A DNA stretch of 61,006 bases, from assembly GCA_029259655.1 (NCBI GenBank), contig JAJDET010000057.1:1-61006 (forward strand). The letters run 5' to 3'. The position numbers and the translations under genes were made by a program. The DNA comes from Planctomycetota bacterium. GTDB taxonomy: Bacteria > Planctomycetota > UBA1135 > GCA-002686595. How positions within the stretch are numbered: position 1 is the stretch's first letter; every line of letters begins with the position of its first letter. Below the pieces are notes generated by a model. It saw nothing but the letters and a program-made list of their open reading frames with translations, searched no databases and had not been told where the DNA came from. This document shows, piece after piece, positions 28,840-37,004 of this stretch.

Positions 28840-30134
28840 CCCACCACCCGGCGCCGCCGCGCCAAGAGCCGCCCTGCGCACTCCCGGATACGAGCCGGGG
28901 TCACCTTCGCGTGGCGGGCGCCGCCGTCGAGCGCCAGCCGCCAGTCCGCGTCGACGGCGAAGCTGCCGAGCTCCTCCGAGAGGTCGGAGACGGTCTCGGT
29001 CTCGTAGGCCTCGACCGCTTTCAACATCTTGCGCACGCGGAAGAGCTCCGCGCGCTCCACGTTCTCGGACGCCAGGCGTTCGAGCTCGCTGTCGATCTCG
29101 CGCGCGAGCTCGTCCTCGTCGGCCCCCTGCGCGCACTCGGCGAGGACCCAGAAGGTCCCCGTGTCGACCCAGGCCTCGTTGCTGACCGAGATCGACGTCG
29201 CGAGCCCCGAGTCGAACACGAGCCGTCGCTGCAGCCGCGACAGCCGTCCGTGGGAGAGCAGGGCCGAGATCACGTCCAGTGTGTAGTCGTCGTCCGAGCA
29301 CACCGTGGCGGTGGGCCACGCCATGGCGAGACGCTTGCCGGGATCGTCCCAGGTCATCTCGATCTTCGCCTCACCGGCGGGTTCCTCGAGCACGTGCGGC
29401 ATCCGCTCCTCGGCGACCGACTCGACCTCGGCCGGTTCGATCCCGCCCAGGTGGGTGCGTACCTTGCGCAGCGCGGCGTCGGATGCGATGTCGCCGGCGA
29501 TCACGAGCGTCGCGTTGCCCGGCTGGTAGAAGCGGCCGTAGTGCCGCCGCATGTCGTCGACGGAGAGCGCACGGAGCGTCTCCGTGAAGCCGATGATCGG
29601 CCAGCGGTACGGGTGACGCGGGAACAGCGCCGACTGGACGCGCCGGGTCAGGACGCGCCACGGGTCGTCCTCCCCCATGGCGAGCTCCTCCAGCACGACC
29701 GAGCGCTCGGCGTCGAACTCGTCCGCGTCGAGGAGCAGGTCCTGCATCCGGTCCGCCTCGATCTCGAGCGCGGTCTCCCAGCGGTCGGAGGCGAGCTCGA
29801 ACCAGTAGGCCGTGTGATCGTGGCTCGTGAACGCGTTGTTCTGACCGCCGAGCTGGGCCGTGAGCCGGTCGACCTCGCCCTTGCCCGTCGAAGGCGTGCC
29901 CTTGAACATCATGTGCTCGAGGAAGTGCGAGACGCCGGCGGTGCGCTCGGTCTCGTCGCGCGAGCCGACCTTGTAGAGCAGCAGCACGGAGACGACCGGA
30001 TCGGCGTGCCGCTCGGCGAGGAGCACGCGCAGGCCGTTGCGCAGGCGGTGCTCGCGCACGAGCGCCCCACCGCGGGTCGTGGCCTCGGGCGTCGTGCGGA
30101 AGCACGCGGGGAGCGCCATGCGGGGAGCGCTCAC
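28821..30134 (-). CDS. M16-family zinc metallopeptidase, catalytic subunit
   Basis: A 437-aa peptidase with HFLEH (His70, Glu73, His74) and the distal zinc ligand Glu150 in ERSVVLEE, followed by the typical QNNAFTSHDHTAYWFE segment. It pairs with the inactive M16 protein encoded immediately downstream. The GTG start at 30134 overlaps the stop of the pseudouridine synthase gene (GTGA); a later ATG (five codons in) is also possible. Likely substrates are short peptides or signal-peptide fragments, by analogy with the family. Confidence 0.92.
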   Translation of the reverse strand: MSAPRMALPACFRTTPEATTRGGALVREHRLRNGLRVLLAERHADPVVSVLLLYKVGSRDETERTAGVSHFLEHMMFKGTPSTGKGEVDRLTAQLGGQNNAFTSHDHTAYWFELASDRWETALEIEADRMQDLLLDADEFDAERSVVLEELAMGEDDPWRVLTRRVQSALFPRHPYRWPIIGFTETLRALSVDDMRRHYGRFYQPGNATLVIAGDIASDAALRKVRTHLGGIEPAEVESVAEERMPHVLEEPAGEAKIEMTWDDPGKRLAMAWPTATVCSDDDYTLDVISALLSHGRLSRLQRRLVFDSGLATSISVSNEAWVDTGTFWVLAECAQGADEDELAREIDSELERLASENVERAELFRVRKMLKAVEAYETETVSDLSEELGSFAVDADWRLALDGGARHAKVTPARIRECAGRLLARRRRVVGWCRPT

Positions 30135-30988
30135 GGCCGTCGTCTCCGGATGGGTCCACCGCGTCGATCGCCGTGCGTGCTCCCGGGTCTCCGATGCCGC
30201 GTTCCGCGCGAGCGAGGTCCCTCGAGGGCTCGCTTCTCGTTCGGGGTAGCGTCGGCGAACTCGACGAGCTGGTTCACCTCCGCGCGCGTCAGCGGCCTCC
30301 AGTGCCCGACCTTGAGTCGACGGTCGTCGATCGGCCCGATGCGCGTGCGGCGCAGGGACTTCACCTTGTGCCCCAGGCTGGCGAAGACGCGGCGCACCTC
30401 GCGGTTCTTGCCCTCGCGCAGCGTGACCACGAGCGTCGAGAGTCGGGCCGAGCGCTTCTGGACGAGCACGCGGGCGCCGCCGGTCCGACCCTCGGACAGG
30501 TGAATGCCCTCGCGGATCTTCTTCAGCGCGACGTCGTCGATCCGGCCTGCGATCTTGACGAGATACGTCTTCGGCACGCCGTAGCGCGGGTGCATGACCT
30601 TGTTGGCGAACTCGCCGTCGCTAGTGAGGAGCACGATCCCGATCGTCTCCTCGTCGAGCCGCCCCACCGTGTAGATGCGGCCCTTGTCGCGCGCGGTCAC
30701 GAGGTCGACGGCGCGCGTCCGCGATTCGCGCTCCTCGTTCGTGCACACGACGCCCGCCGGCTTGTTGAGCAGGTAGTAGCGATGGCGGACGTTCTCGGGT
30801 TTGAGCGGGACGCCGTCGACCTCGACCGCCTGGCGCGCCGGATCGATCTTGGTGCCGAGTACGGTCGTGAGCTCACCGTCCACGAAGACCTTGCCCTTGG
30901 CGATCAGCTCGTCGCAGCGGCGCCGCGAGGCGATGCCGTGCTCGGCGAGGTACTTGTTCAGGCGGACCAGCTCGGTTTCAGTGCTCAT
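30131..30988 (-). CDS. rluB: RsuA/RluB-family 16S/23S rRNA pseudouridine synthase
   Basis: A 285-aa enzyme that isomerises uridine to pseudouridine in rRNA. An N-terminal S4 RNA-binding domain (VRLNKYLAEHGIASRRRCDELI) is followed by the catalytic domain with YYLLNKPAGVVCTNEE and GRLDEETIGIVLLTSDGEFANKVMHP (catalytic Asp in GRLD), then TLREGKNREVRRVFASLGHKV. The RluB/RluE/RluF/RsuA members cannot be separated reliably by eye; rluB is the most frequent S4-containing one. A basic C-terminal tail is present. The start overlaps the manA stop (ATGA), and the stop overlaps the M16 start. Confidence 0.9.
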   Translation of the reverse strand: MSTETELVRLNKYLAEHGIASRRRCDELIAKGKVFVDGELTTVLGTKIDPARQAVEVDGVPLKPENVRHRYYLLNKPAGVVCTNEERESRTRAVDLVTARDKGRIYTVGRLDEETIGIVLLTSDGEFANKVMHPRYGVPKTYLVKIAGRIDDVALKKIREGIHLSEGRTGGARVLVQKRSARLSTLVVTLREGKNREVRRVFASLGHKVKSLRRTRIGPIDDRRLKVGHWRPLTRAEVNQLVEFADATPNEKRALEGPRSRGTRHRRPGSTHGDRRGGPIRRRRP

Positions 30989-31980
30989 CGTTCTCCTCCG
31001 TCGGTCGAGACGACGAGTGTCAGGGAATCTCCCGCGACGACGTGGGCCGGGGTGGACGCCGGCAGGAGCAGGGTGTCGCCCGACCGGAGCGTGTGCTCCC
31101 GGCCGTCGAGCTCGAGGCTCCCGCTCCCGCTCACGACGCTGTAGACGGCGAAGCGGCCGGCGGTCGAGAGCTCGGCGCGCCCGCGAACCTCGAGCACGTC
31201 GATCGCGAAGTGGTCGGTGTGGGAGAGCCGCACGCGGGACGACTCCGCCTGCGCGTCGTCGGGTTCCGAGTCGCGCACGGGCGGGCGGGGCTTCTCGCCG
31301 AACGCGGCGACCTCGAGCGCCTGCTCGAGGTGCGTCTCGCGCGGATTCCCGTCGAGCCCGACGCGCCCCCAGTCGTAGATGCGATAGGTCGTGTCGGAGT
31401 TCTGCTGCACTTCGAGCAGCGTCACGCCGGCGCCGATCGCGTGGACGGTTCCGCCCGGCACGGTGATGCAGTCGCCGGGTCGCACTTCCCAGCGCGCGAG
31501 CATCGTCTCGACGCCGGGCTCGTTCGCGTGCTCGGCGAGCTCCTCGCGGGTGACGCCGGCCTTGAGGCCGCACCACACGACCGAGCCGGGCTCCGCGGCG
31601 AGGATGTACCAGGCCTCCGTCTTGCCCTCCGAGGTTCCACCGATCCGGGCCGCCGCGGCCTTGTCCGGATGGACCTGGATCGAGAGGTTCTCGCTCGCGT
31701 CGATGTACTTGACGAGCAGCGGGAAGCGGCCCTCCGGTGTCGGTCGCGAGGCGCCGAGGAGCTCGCGGCCGTGCTCGTGGACGAGCTCGCCGAGTGTCTT
31801 CCCGGCGAACGGTCCGTCGGAGACGATCGACCGCTCGGCGTCCCGGTCGACGACTTCCCAGGTCTCGCCCACGCGGATCTCCGGCGGCAGCTCGATCCCG
31901 GGGGTCCGTTCGAGTGCTCGCCCGCCCCAGACCTTCTCCAGGAAGATGCGTTCGAAGCGCAGCGGGTGGCCGAGAGTCAT
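30985..31980 (-). CDS. manA: Class I mannose-6-phosphate isomerase
   Basis: Interconverts fructose-6-phosphate and mannose-6-phosphate, feeding GDP-mannose and glycan synthesis. 331 aa with RFERIFLEKVWGG at the N-terminus, LSIQVHPD and GKTEAWYIL (zinc ligands in the Gln-x-His and Glu positions), and GDCITVPGGTVHAIGAG plus LLEVQQNSDTTYRIYDWGR. It is a one-domain type of about 330 residues as in many bacteria. The ATG at 31980 is preferred to one 29 codons upstream because it begins at the conserved N-terminal strand. First gene of an overlapping operon manA-rluB-M16-M16. Confidence 0.93.
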   Translation of the reverse strand: MTLGHPLRFERIFLEKVWGGRALERTPGIELPPEIRVGETWEVVDRDAERSIVSDGPFAGKTLGELVHEHGRELLGASRPTPEGRFPLLVKYIDASENLSIQVHPDKAAAARIGGTSEGKTEAWYILAAEPGSVVWCGLKAGVTREELAEHANEPGVETMLARWEVRPGDCITVPGGTVHAIGAGVTLLEVQQNSDTTYRIYDWGRVGLDGNPRETHLEQALEVAAFGEKPRPPVRDSEPDDAQAESSRVRLSHTDHFAIDVLEVRGRAELSTAGRFAVYSVVSGSGSLELDGREHTLRSGDTLLLPASTPAHVVAGDSLTLVVSTDGGER

Positions 31981-32125
31981 CGGGGGACGTCGTCGCGACG
32001 TGGGAGCGACAGGGTAATCTAGTGAGGAGCTAGATTCGAGCCCAAGGGGGACAGTGGGCAGTGCCACGTCGGCCCCCCGCCCAAGATCTCAGGTAGACGC
32101 TCGCTCTGTGAACCTACCGCCTCCT

Positions 32126-33181
32126 TTAGGGGTATTGAGCGGCCGGCCCGAATGTCTCGATAGTGTCTGATTCGCTGCGGTATCTGATCTGCCCCATGTC
32201 ACCTTCTGTAGCCTTCAGTCGTCCAGCGACGAAGCGGACAGTCTTCTCTACCACGGAGTCTCGCCTTACGGACCTCGATAGATCCGGTCGAGCAGCGATG
32301 TACAGCCTACTAGTTCTCGCGAGAATTCGCTCCCGGTCTTCGACAGATGGAAGGGGCTTCAACCCGCACCGAAACGGAGTAACGAATGCGGCGGGACGGC
32401 TCTCCAACAACTCCTCCCAAATGCCATCATCGTCGGCATTCGCTGAACCATGATGAGCGACCTTATATACGGCGGCCCTTCCTTCTGGGCGCTCGGTAGA
32501 ATTGATAATTGCCTGCCAGCCAAGGCGTGGATCCTTCTCTCGCTCTAAGTCACCTCCGAGAAGGACGCTTCCATGCTCATGCTCAATCCACAGAACAACG
32601 GAAAGTTGATTTGGAGTATGCGAGACTTCTCGGCGGCGATTACTGCCGAGATCTGGAATAAGTCGACTAATCTCTTCCAAAGACCTCGTCTCAGCCTCGT
32701 CTCCGGGGCTTAGAGACGTGACGGTTGCCATGCCCGTCTTGAGCAGTGTTCTGTTTGCGCTCGCCCACATCATTCCTTCTGCTCTAGTCCTCATCAATTC
32801 CCACGCACTCTCGAGTTCGCGAAGCGGTGCATGAGTTGGCTCTCTGGCGAAACCGAGCGCTGTTGAGAACTCCTCCCGTCGCATGGCGCGCGCACAAACG
32901 AAGCGAGCTTCGAGGGCCTGAGACAGAACCTCTCTAATCCCCCGAGTGTGATCGTTGTGCCAATGGGTTGCCACTACCAACTTCACACACGTCGCGACAT
33001 CTACGCCAAGCTGCTCCAAGTACTCGAGAGCAACAGGCTTCCCCTTGTTGCGATCCATACACGAGTCAACAATCATCCATTGGCCCTCCCCCAAGTGGAC
33101 GACAATGGACTCCCCGACACCTGGACCGAACACCGAGACCTCAAGTTCGGATTGACTCGGCGGGCGATACTGCTCGCTCAA
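32126..33181 (-). CDS. ComEC/Rec2-type metallo-beta-lactamase-fold hydrolase
   Basis: A 351-aa stand-alone MBL-fold protein. Zinc motif THWHNDH (His73, His75, Asp77, His78), a bridging aspartate in GGDLE, and the HHGS motif (VAHHGSAN) that typifies the MBL domain of ComEC. The fold is usually a nuclease or phosphodiesterase. No signal peptide or membrane segment, so cytoplasmic. It is the last gene of a three-gene operon; its TTG start overlaps the stop of the preceding gene (TTGA). Codon usage and GC are clearly lower than in the neighbours (roughly 50-58% in sampled lines), which points to horizontal acquisition. Partner function unknown; a DNA- or nucleotide-cleaving effector is one possibility. 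Confidence 0.85.
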   Translation of the reverse strand: MSEQYRPPSQSELEVSVFGPGVGESIVVHLGEGQWMIVDSCMDRNKGKPVALEYLEQLGVDVATCVKLVVATHWHNDHTRGIREVLSQALEARFVCARAMRREEFSTALGFAREPTHAPLRELESAWELMRTRAEGMMWASANRTLLKTGMATVTSLSPGDEAETRSLEEISRLIPDLGSNRRREVSHTPNQLSVVLWIEHEHGSVLLGGDLEREKDPRLGWQAIINSTERPEGRAAVYKVAHHGSANADDDGIWEELLESRPAAFVTPFRCGLKPLPSVEDRERILARTSRLYIAARPDLSRSVRRDSVVEKTVRFVAGRLKATEGDMGQIRYRSESDTIETFGPAAQYP

Positions 33182-33783
33182 TTCCCATCTTCCCCATCCA
33201 AGAGAGCTCGGAATCGAGAACCCAGCTTTCGCGCCCGATCAAGGTCGGCTTCTGACCATGGCGGCATGCGCCGAAATCTGATTGAGCTACTCAGAGATTT
33301 CTGACCATGCGACTCTGTGCGAAAGCCGATACTCCACGTGAACATCGCACCTTCTTCTACGAGCCCTAGGTCTCTTGGAGATATATGGTCCTTGCCGATT
33401 TCAGCGATCTCCTTTGGAGCACTATCGTCACCAGCATCTCGCAACTCCACCTCGATAGATTCGCTGCCAACTGATAAAACGACTCCATCCCACTCCTGCT
33501 CGACCTGAATCCAGTAACGAGGTTCTTCAAACTCAGGCTTTGCGGATGCTAGTATTGGAGATTCCTCGTTCTCGCCGGAGAACGCAGGAGTTTGAACGTA
33601 TTGCAGGATCTCCTCGTTAGGGTCCCTGCTACTCTTGCCGAGCTTGCCGCTCCAATGTTCGTGCAGCTTCACGATGGGATGAAGCGCGATACCTAGCTCG
33701 CTAAGGCTTGGTTTCCAGGGGCCACCTGCACCCAAAGGCCTTGTGCTGTTGGATGCATTCCCATCAAGCGAAGTCCCTCTCAT
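33178..33783 (-). CDS. Protein of unknown function in low-GC operon (middle gene)
   Basis: A 201-aa protein. The C-terminal part (about residues 95-190) looks like a small beta-barrel: WDGVVLSVGSESIEVELRD, a paired EIAEIGKDHISPRDLGLVEEGAMFTWSIGF and then SIRFRRMPPWSEADLDRA. I know sequences of this shape only as uncharacterised proteins in accessory operons. The N-terminal half has no recognisable motif. The ATG at 33783 overlaps the upstream stop (ATGA), so it was preferred to the GTG four codons earlier. The stop overlaps the MBL gene start. No catalytic residue pattern is obvious; a sensor or adaptor role would be a guess. Confidence 0.75.
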   Translation of the reverse strand: MRGTSLDGNASNSTRPLGAGGPWKPSLSELGIALHPIVKLHEHWSGKLGKSSRDPNEEILQYVQTPAFSGENEESPILASAKPEFEEPRYWIQVEQEWDGVVLSVGSESIEVELRDAGDDSAPKEIAEIGKDHISPRDLGLVEEGAMFTWSIGFRTESHGQKSLSSSIRFRRMPPWSEADLDRARKLGSRFRALLDGEDGN

Positions 33784-34451
33784 GTGCCAAGGCACTTCGA
33801 GATCAGTGCCTCCCCCGAGGTTCGTGAAAATGATTGGAGCTCATCCCACTCGCTGAGTAGTACTCGAACCAGAGATTCGATCGGCCTGTCTTCCTCGTCG
33901 CTACGCAAGCTATGGTGTTCGTTGAACTCTACATAGACTCCAGGCTGCACTTTCTTAGATGGCTCTACCTTCACGTTCAGACAGGAACTGGCGGGGGTCC
34001 CTGGTCGGTTGCCCTGGACCTGAACGCTGTTCGTCTTCGGCTCTTCTAGAAGACCACCCCAAAGCTCCTTGGGAACGAGCTTGTGCCCGAAGGAGTGCCA
34101 TTCGCTCTCAGACGGCATCTTGAAGTGCATGTAGCGGTTCATGCCCATTGCGGTAACTGGCGTCTCCCCGAGAATTGTGAAGATCGCCGCAGCCATGTCC
34201 CGCATCTCCTTGCCGGCATCCATGCTCTGCGTGAAGACCTGGAAAGATTCAGGTTGCACAAGGAACGAGAACGGTTCGACCGTGAACATCGAGATTTCAC
34301 TCTTTACAAGCTCGATTTGTGCCGCATCGGCTTGAGCGTCATCGATCAGTTCATGGCGTACCATCCATGATGGGTGGAATATTCCTGGGTTGAGGCTGCC
34401 GCGAATCACAACGGCGGCTCCCTCCTTCTCGCATACAATCCTCTTGGACAT
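33780..34451 (-). CDS. Protein of unknown function, TIGR04255-like, first gene of low-GC operon
   Basis: A 223-aa protein without signal peptide or membrane segment. Its plan (IRGSLNPGIFHPSW near the start, SFLVQPESFQVF in the middle, MGMNRYMHFKM, then a C-terminal strand-rich part) resembles the sporadically distributed TIGR04255 family, as judged by eye only. It is coupled by ATGA overlap to the next gene. Lower GC than the surroundings. The function is unknown even for the family; the family is often found in accessory loci. ATG start at 34451, with about 200 bases of non-coding DNA upstream where the operon promoter should lie. Confidence 0.75.
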   Translation of the reverse strand: MSKRIVCEKEGAAVVIRGSLNPGIFHPSWMVRHELIDDAQADAAQIELVKSEISMFTVEPFSFLVQPESFQVFTQSMDAGKEMRDMAAAIFTILGETPVTAMGMNRYMHFKMPSESEWHSFGHKLVPKELWGGLLEEPKTNSVQVQGNRPGTPASSCLNVKVEPSKKVQPGVYVEFNEHHSLRSDEEDRPIESLVRVLLSEWDELQSFSRTSGEALISKCLGT

Positions 34452-34660
34452 TGCTTAGACTTGCCGAACAGAGAAGGGTGACGAATCGATCAGTTGGCCT
34501 GGCCGTGTAATTCCACTCAACAGGCCGTGACTATGGTACAGCAGGCTCTAGGATATTGGATCCTCGGGGGCTATCCGGATCCAGTCGTACTGTCATCGGC
34601 GAGGGCAGCTCACACCGGGGACTGGGCTAGTCCTACAGCCAATCCAGGCCAATCTAGGCT

Positions 34661-36121
34661 GTGAAGACCGGGATCTACAATGCCCTGAGCCTCCTCTCCG
34701 GGACTGCGGTTCTCGTGGCAGTGATGTTCATGGCTCTGGGGACAGGTTGTGCGGAGTCCCGCCGGCAGAGCGCGATCCTGATCTCCATCGACAGCCTGCG
34801 GGCCGACCACCTCGGGTGCTACGGGTACGAGCGGGACACGAGCCCTGCCATCGACCGCCTGGCGGGCGAAGGTATGACCTTCCTGACGGCCGTGGCCGAC
34901 AGCTCGTGGACGCTCCCCACGCACCACACGATGCTGACGGGGCTGCCGAGCGGAGTGCACGGTGTGCTGGCGGACGATCGTGCGCTCTCGGACGACCACG
35001 TGACGCTGCCGGAGCTGCTGCGGGATGCGGGCTGGCGCACACACGGCATCTGGAGCGGCCCGTACCTCCACCCGATCTTCGGGTTCGGCCAGGGTTTCGA
35101 CGAGGGGGACTGGGTCGGCGTGGTCGATCCGTCTCGTCTGGACCGCCCCGACTTCGAGCCGGGCAAGGGAGACCGCACGCAGGTGGCGATCGCGCGTGCG
35201 AGCACGCGTGCGGAGCGCGCGGTCTCGAGCCCGGAGGTTCTCGCCCAGGCGCTGGCCTTCCTCGACGAGGTCGGTGACGAGCCCTTCTTCCTGTTCGTGC
35301 ACTTCTTCGACGTGCACTACGACTACGTCCCGCCCGAGGAGTACTGGCGCCGTTTCGATCCGGACTACGCGGGTTCGTACACCGGCGCCGACTTCATCGA
35401 CGACAAGAACGTCCACGAGGGAATGGACCCGCGCGAGCTCGAGCACATCCTCGCGCGCTACGACGGCGAGATCGCGTACGTGGACGACCACGTCGAGCGC
35501 TTGGTCGAGGGTCTCGGCGACCGCGCACGCGACACGCTCGTGGTCGTGACGTCCGATCACGGCGAGGAGTTCTTCGAGCACGGCCGCAAGAGCCACGGCT
35601 TCACGCTGTACGACGAGGTGCTGCTGGTCCCGCTCGTGTTCTGGCAACCCGGCTCCGTGGAGGCCGGAGCTCGCGTGCCCGAGCAAGTGCACCAGATGGA
35701 CCTCGCCCCGACGATCCTCGAGTGGCTCGGACTCGGCGCTCCCGACCGGATGATGGGGAAGAGCCTCGCGCCGATACTCGAGGGCTCCTCGAGCGGTGCG
35801 AAGAGCCGTCCGGTCGTCTCGCGCCTGCGCGATCCGAGCTCGCGCGGGAGCTGGACGGCGTTGCGACGCCCCAAGGAGAAGTACGTGTCGCGCACGCTCC
35901 GGAGCGGCGAAACGGAGGAGCTCTACTTCGACTTGCAGCGCGATCCCGGCGAGGAGGCATCCGGAGCCTATCCGCCCGCATCCGGAGCGCGGGACGCTCT
36001 GCGGGCGCTGGAGGAACTGGAGCGCGCGCGCCACGACGCCATCGGCGCGCGGCGGGAGGAGACCGAGCTGTCGCCGGAGCTGGAGGCGACGCTACGCGAC
36101 CTCGGCTACGCGGAGGACTAG
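34661..36121 (+). CDS. Sulfatase-fold lipoprotein lacking the formylglycine cysteine (second copy in window)
   Basis: A 486-aa protein. The GTG start gives a hydrophobic signal sequence ending in GTGC (Cys30), a possible but imperfect lipobox. ISIDSLRADHLGCYGY and TSDHGEEFFEHGRKSHGF supply the metal-binding residues. Where sulfatases have CxPSR this protein has WTLPTHHT (Thr84), so formylglycine cannot form. It shares this WTLP[ST] motif with the protein at 8232-9560, although overall identity is low. Likely a phosphatase- or phosphotransferase-like enzyme of the superfamily on the periplasmic face. It is divergent from the low-GC operon. Confidence 0.82.
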   Translation: MKTGIYNALSLLSGTAVLVAVMFMALGTGCAESRRQSAILISIDSLRADHLGCYGYERDTSPAIDRLAGEGMTFLTAVADSSWTLPTHHTMLTGLPSGVHGVLADDRALSDDHVTLPELLRDAGWRTHGIWSGPYLHPIFGFGQGFDEGDWVGVVDPSRLDRPDFEPGKGDRTQVAIARASTRAERAVSSPEVLAQALAFLDEVGDEPFFLFVHFFDVHYDYVPPEEYWRRFDPDYAGSYTGADFIDDKNVHEGMDPRELEHILARYDGEIAYVDDHVERLVEGLGDRARDTLVVVTSDHGEEFFEHGRKSHGFTLYDEVLLVPLVFWQPGSVEAGARVPEQVHQMDLAPTILEWLGLGAPDRMMGKSLAPILEGSSSGAKSRPVVSRLRDPSSRGSWTALRRPKEKYVSRTLRSGETEELYFDLQRDPGEEASGAYPPASGARDALRALEELERARHDAIGARREETELSPELEATLRDLGYAED

Positions 36122-36153
36122 CCCGGACTAGGAGTACCATCGAGCGACGAAGG

Positions 36154-36597
36154 TCAGTCGCGCGCCTCCTCGATGCGGAAGTAGAGCCCCCCCACGATCA
36201 GGTCGACGGCGAGCTGGTAGGACCTGCCGGCGCGGAAGTAGTGCGAGACCTCGCCCTCGTCGTCGAACGCCACGGTGCCTTCGACCTCTATCTTCCCCTT
36301 CACGCCGATCGTGTGCGTGCCGGGAGTGACCCGTACCTCCGTCGGCCACCCACTCCAGCTCGAGTGGGTGAGCGATTCGCCATCGACCGACAGGATCCAG
36401 ATCTTGGGAAACATGTCCCCGGGCAGCTTCCGCATCGGATTGAGCTCGGAGAGCAGATTGGGGTCGATCCCGTGCACGACCGCAACCGCATCCGCCGACG
36501 CTTCGGGTTCGACGTAGGTGCCTGGGGTCGTCGTGCAGCTCCCGAGCAGCAGCACGACGAAGAGCGCCACGAGTGCTGAGGATTCGAAGTGCTTCAT
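36154..36597 (-). CDS. Small lipoprotein of unknown function
   Basis: A 147-aa protein with a good lipobox (LLLGSC, Cys21) and a beta-rich mature part: PKIWILSVDGESL, VRVTPGTHTIGVKGKIE and FRAGRSYQLAVDLIVGG. The GTHTI and GRSYQL strands resemble small PEGA-like or transthyretin-type folds that coat envelope components. No enzyme motif. Convergent with the sulfatase-like gene; stand-alone transcript. Confidence 0.78.
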   Translation of the reverse strand: MKHFESSALVALFVVLLLGSCTTTPGTYVEPEASADAVAVVHGIDPNLLSELNPMRKLPGDMFPKIWILSVDGESLTHSSWSGWPTEVRVTPGTHTIGVKGKIEVEGTVAFDDEGEVSHYFRAGRSYQLAVDLIVGGLYFRIEEARD

Positions 36598-37004
36598 GGG
36601 CGGTCGGTGACGGAGCTCGCGATGCCATGCGCTGGGCGAACAATACTAGCTCTGCGGAGGCCCGATCGTGAGCGAGGTCCCAGCATCGCCGAGCTCGAAG
36701 GGTCCGAGGGGGTGCGATGGTTTCCGGCCCCTACGGGGACGAGCGCGATCTCCTTCTTCAGCAGCGCGTCCAGGAGGAGCGGGCGCACAACCGAGCGTAC
36801 GACTCCGAGATCGACGGGCGCTTCACGGACCTCGACAAGCGGAGGATCGCGGCCTGAGGTGAGACGCGACCCTCGGCGCGAGGTGCCCCCCGACGCCGGC
36901 TATCGATTCTGGTCGAGGATCAGACCGAGCGCCAAGCGAGCAACGCATGCTGCCCGGCATTCACCGAGGCCGGGACACACGACCACTCGTGCCGCTCGTT
37001 GAGG
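36598..37004. other. Intergenic region with a rearranged gene remnant
   Basis: No intact gene is supported. Apart from the remnant at 36741-36857 described separately, nothing recognisable is seen. The right-hand end abuts the 3' end of the minus-strand HEAT-repeat protein gene, and the left-hand end holds the small lipoprotein's promoter. Confidence 0.5.
36741..36857. pseudogene. Scrambled fragment of a GT-C-type glycosyltransferase gene
   Basis: Bases 36741-36788 read on the minus strand give PLLLDALLKKEIAL, matching PLILDALKKREIAL of the intact gene at 41313-42890. The adjacent bases 36789-36857 read on the plus strand give RAYDSEIDGRFTDLDKRRIAA and then a stop, matching RAYDPEIDGRFTDLYKRRIAA of the same gene. 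In the intact gene the two stretches lie on one strand, the second before the first, so here one of them has been inverted. A remnant of a former paralogue after inversion and deletion. Confidence 0.75.

Noticed and set aside
32028-32060. tRNA 3'-end remnant (ATTCGAGCC) as an attachment site next to the low-GC operon
   Set aside because: Only the T-loop-like bases are present; no acceptor stem and no repeat of it at the other end of the operon near 34500 was found.
34610-36034. 474-codon minus-strand frame opposite the second sulfatase-like gene
   Set aside because: The plus-strand frame has all superfamily motifs and a signal sequence; the minus-strand product has none.
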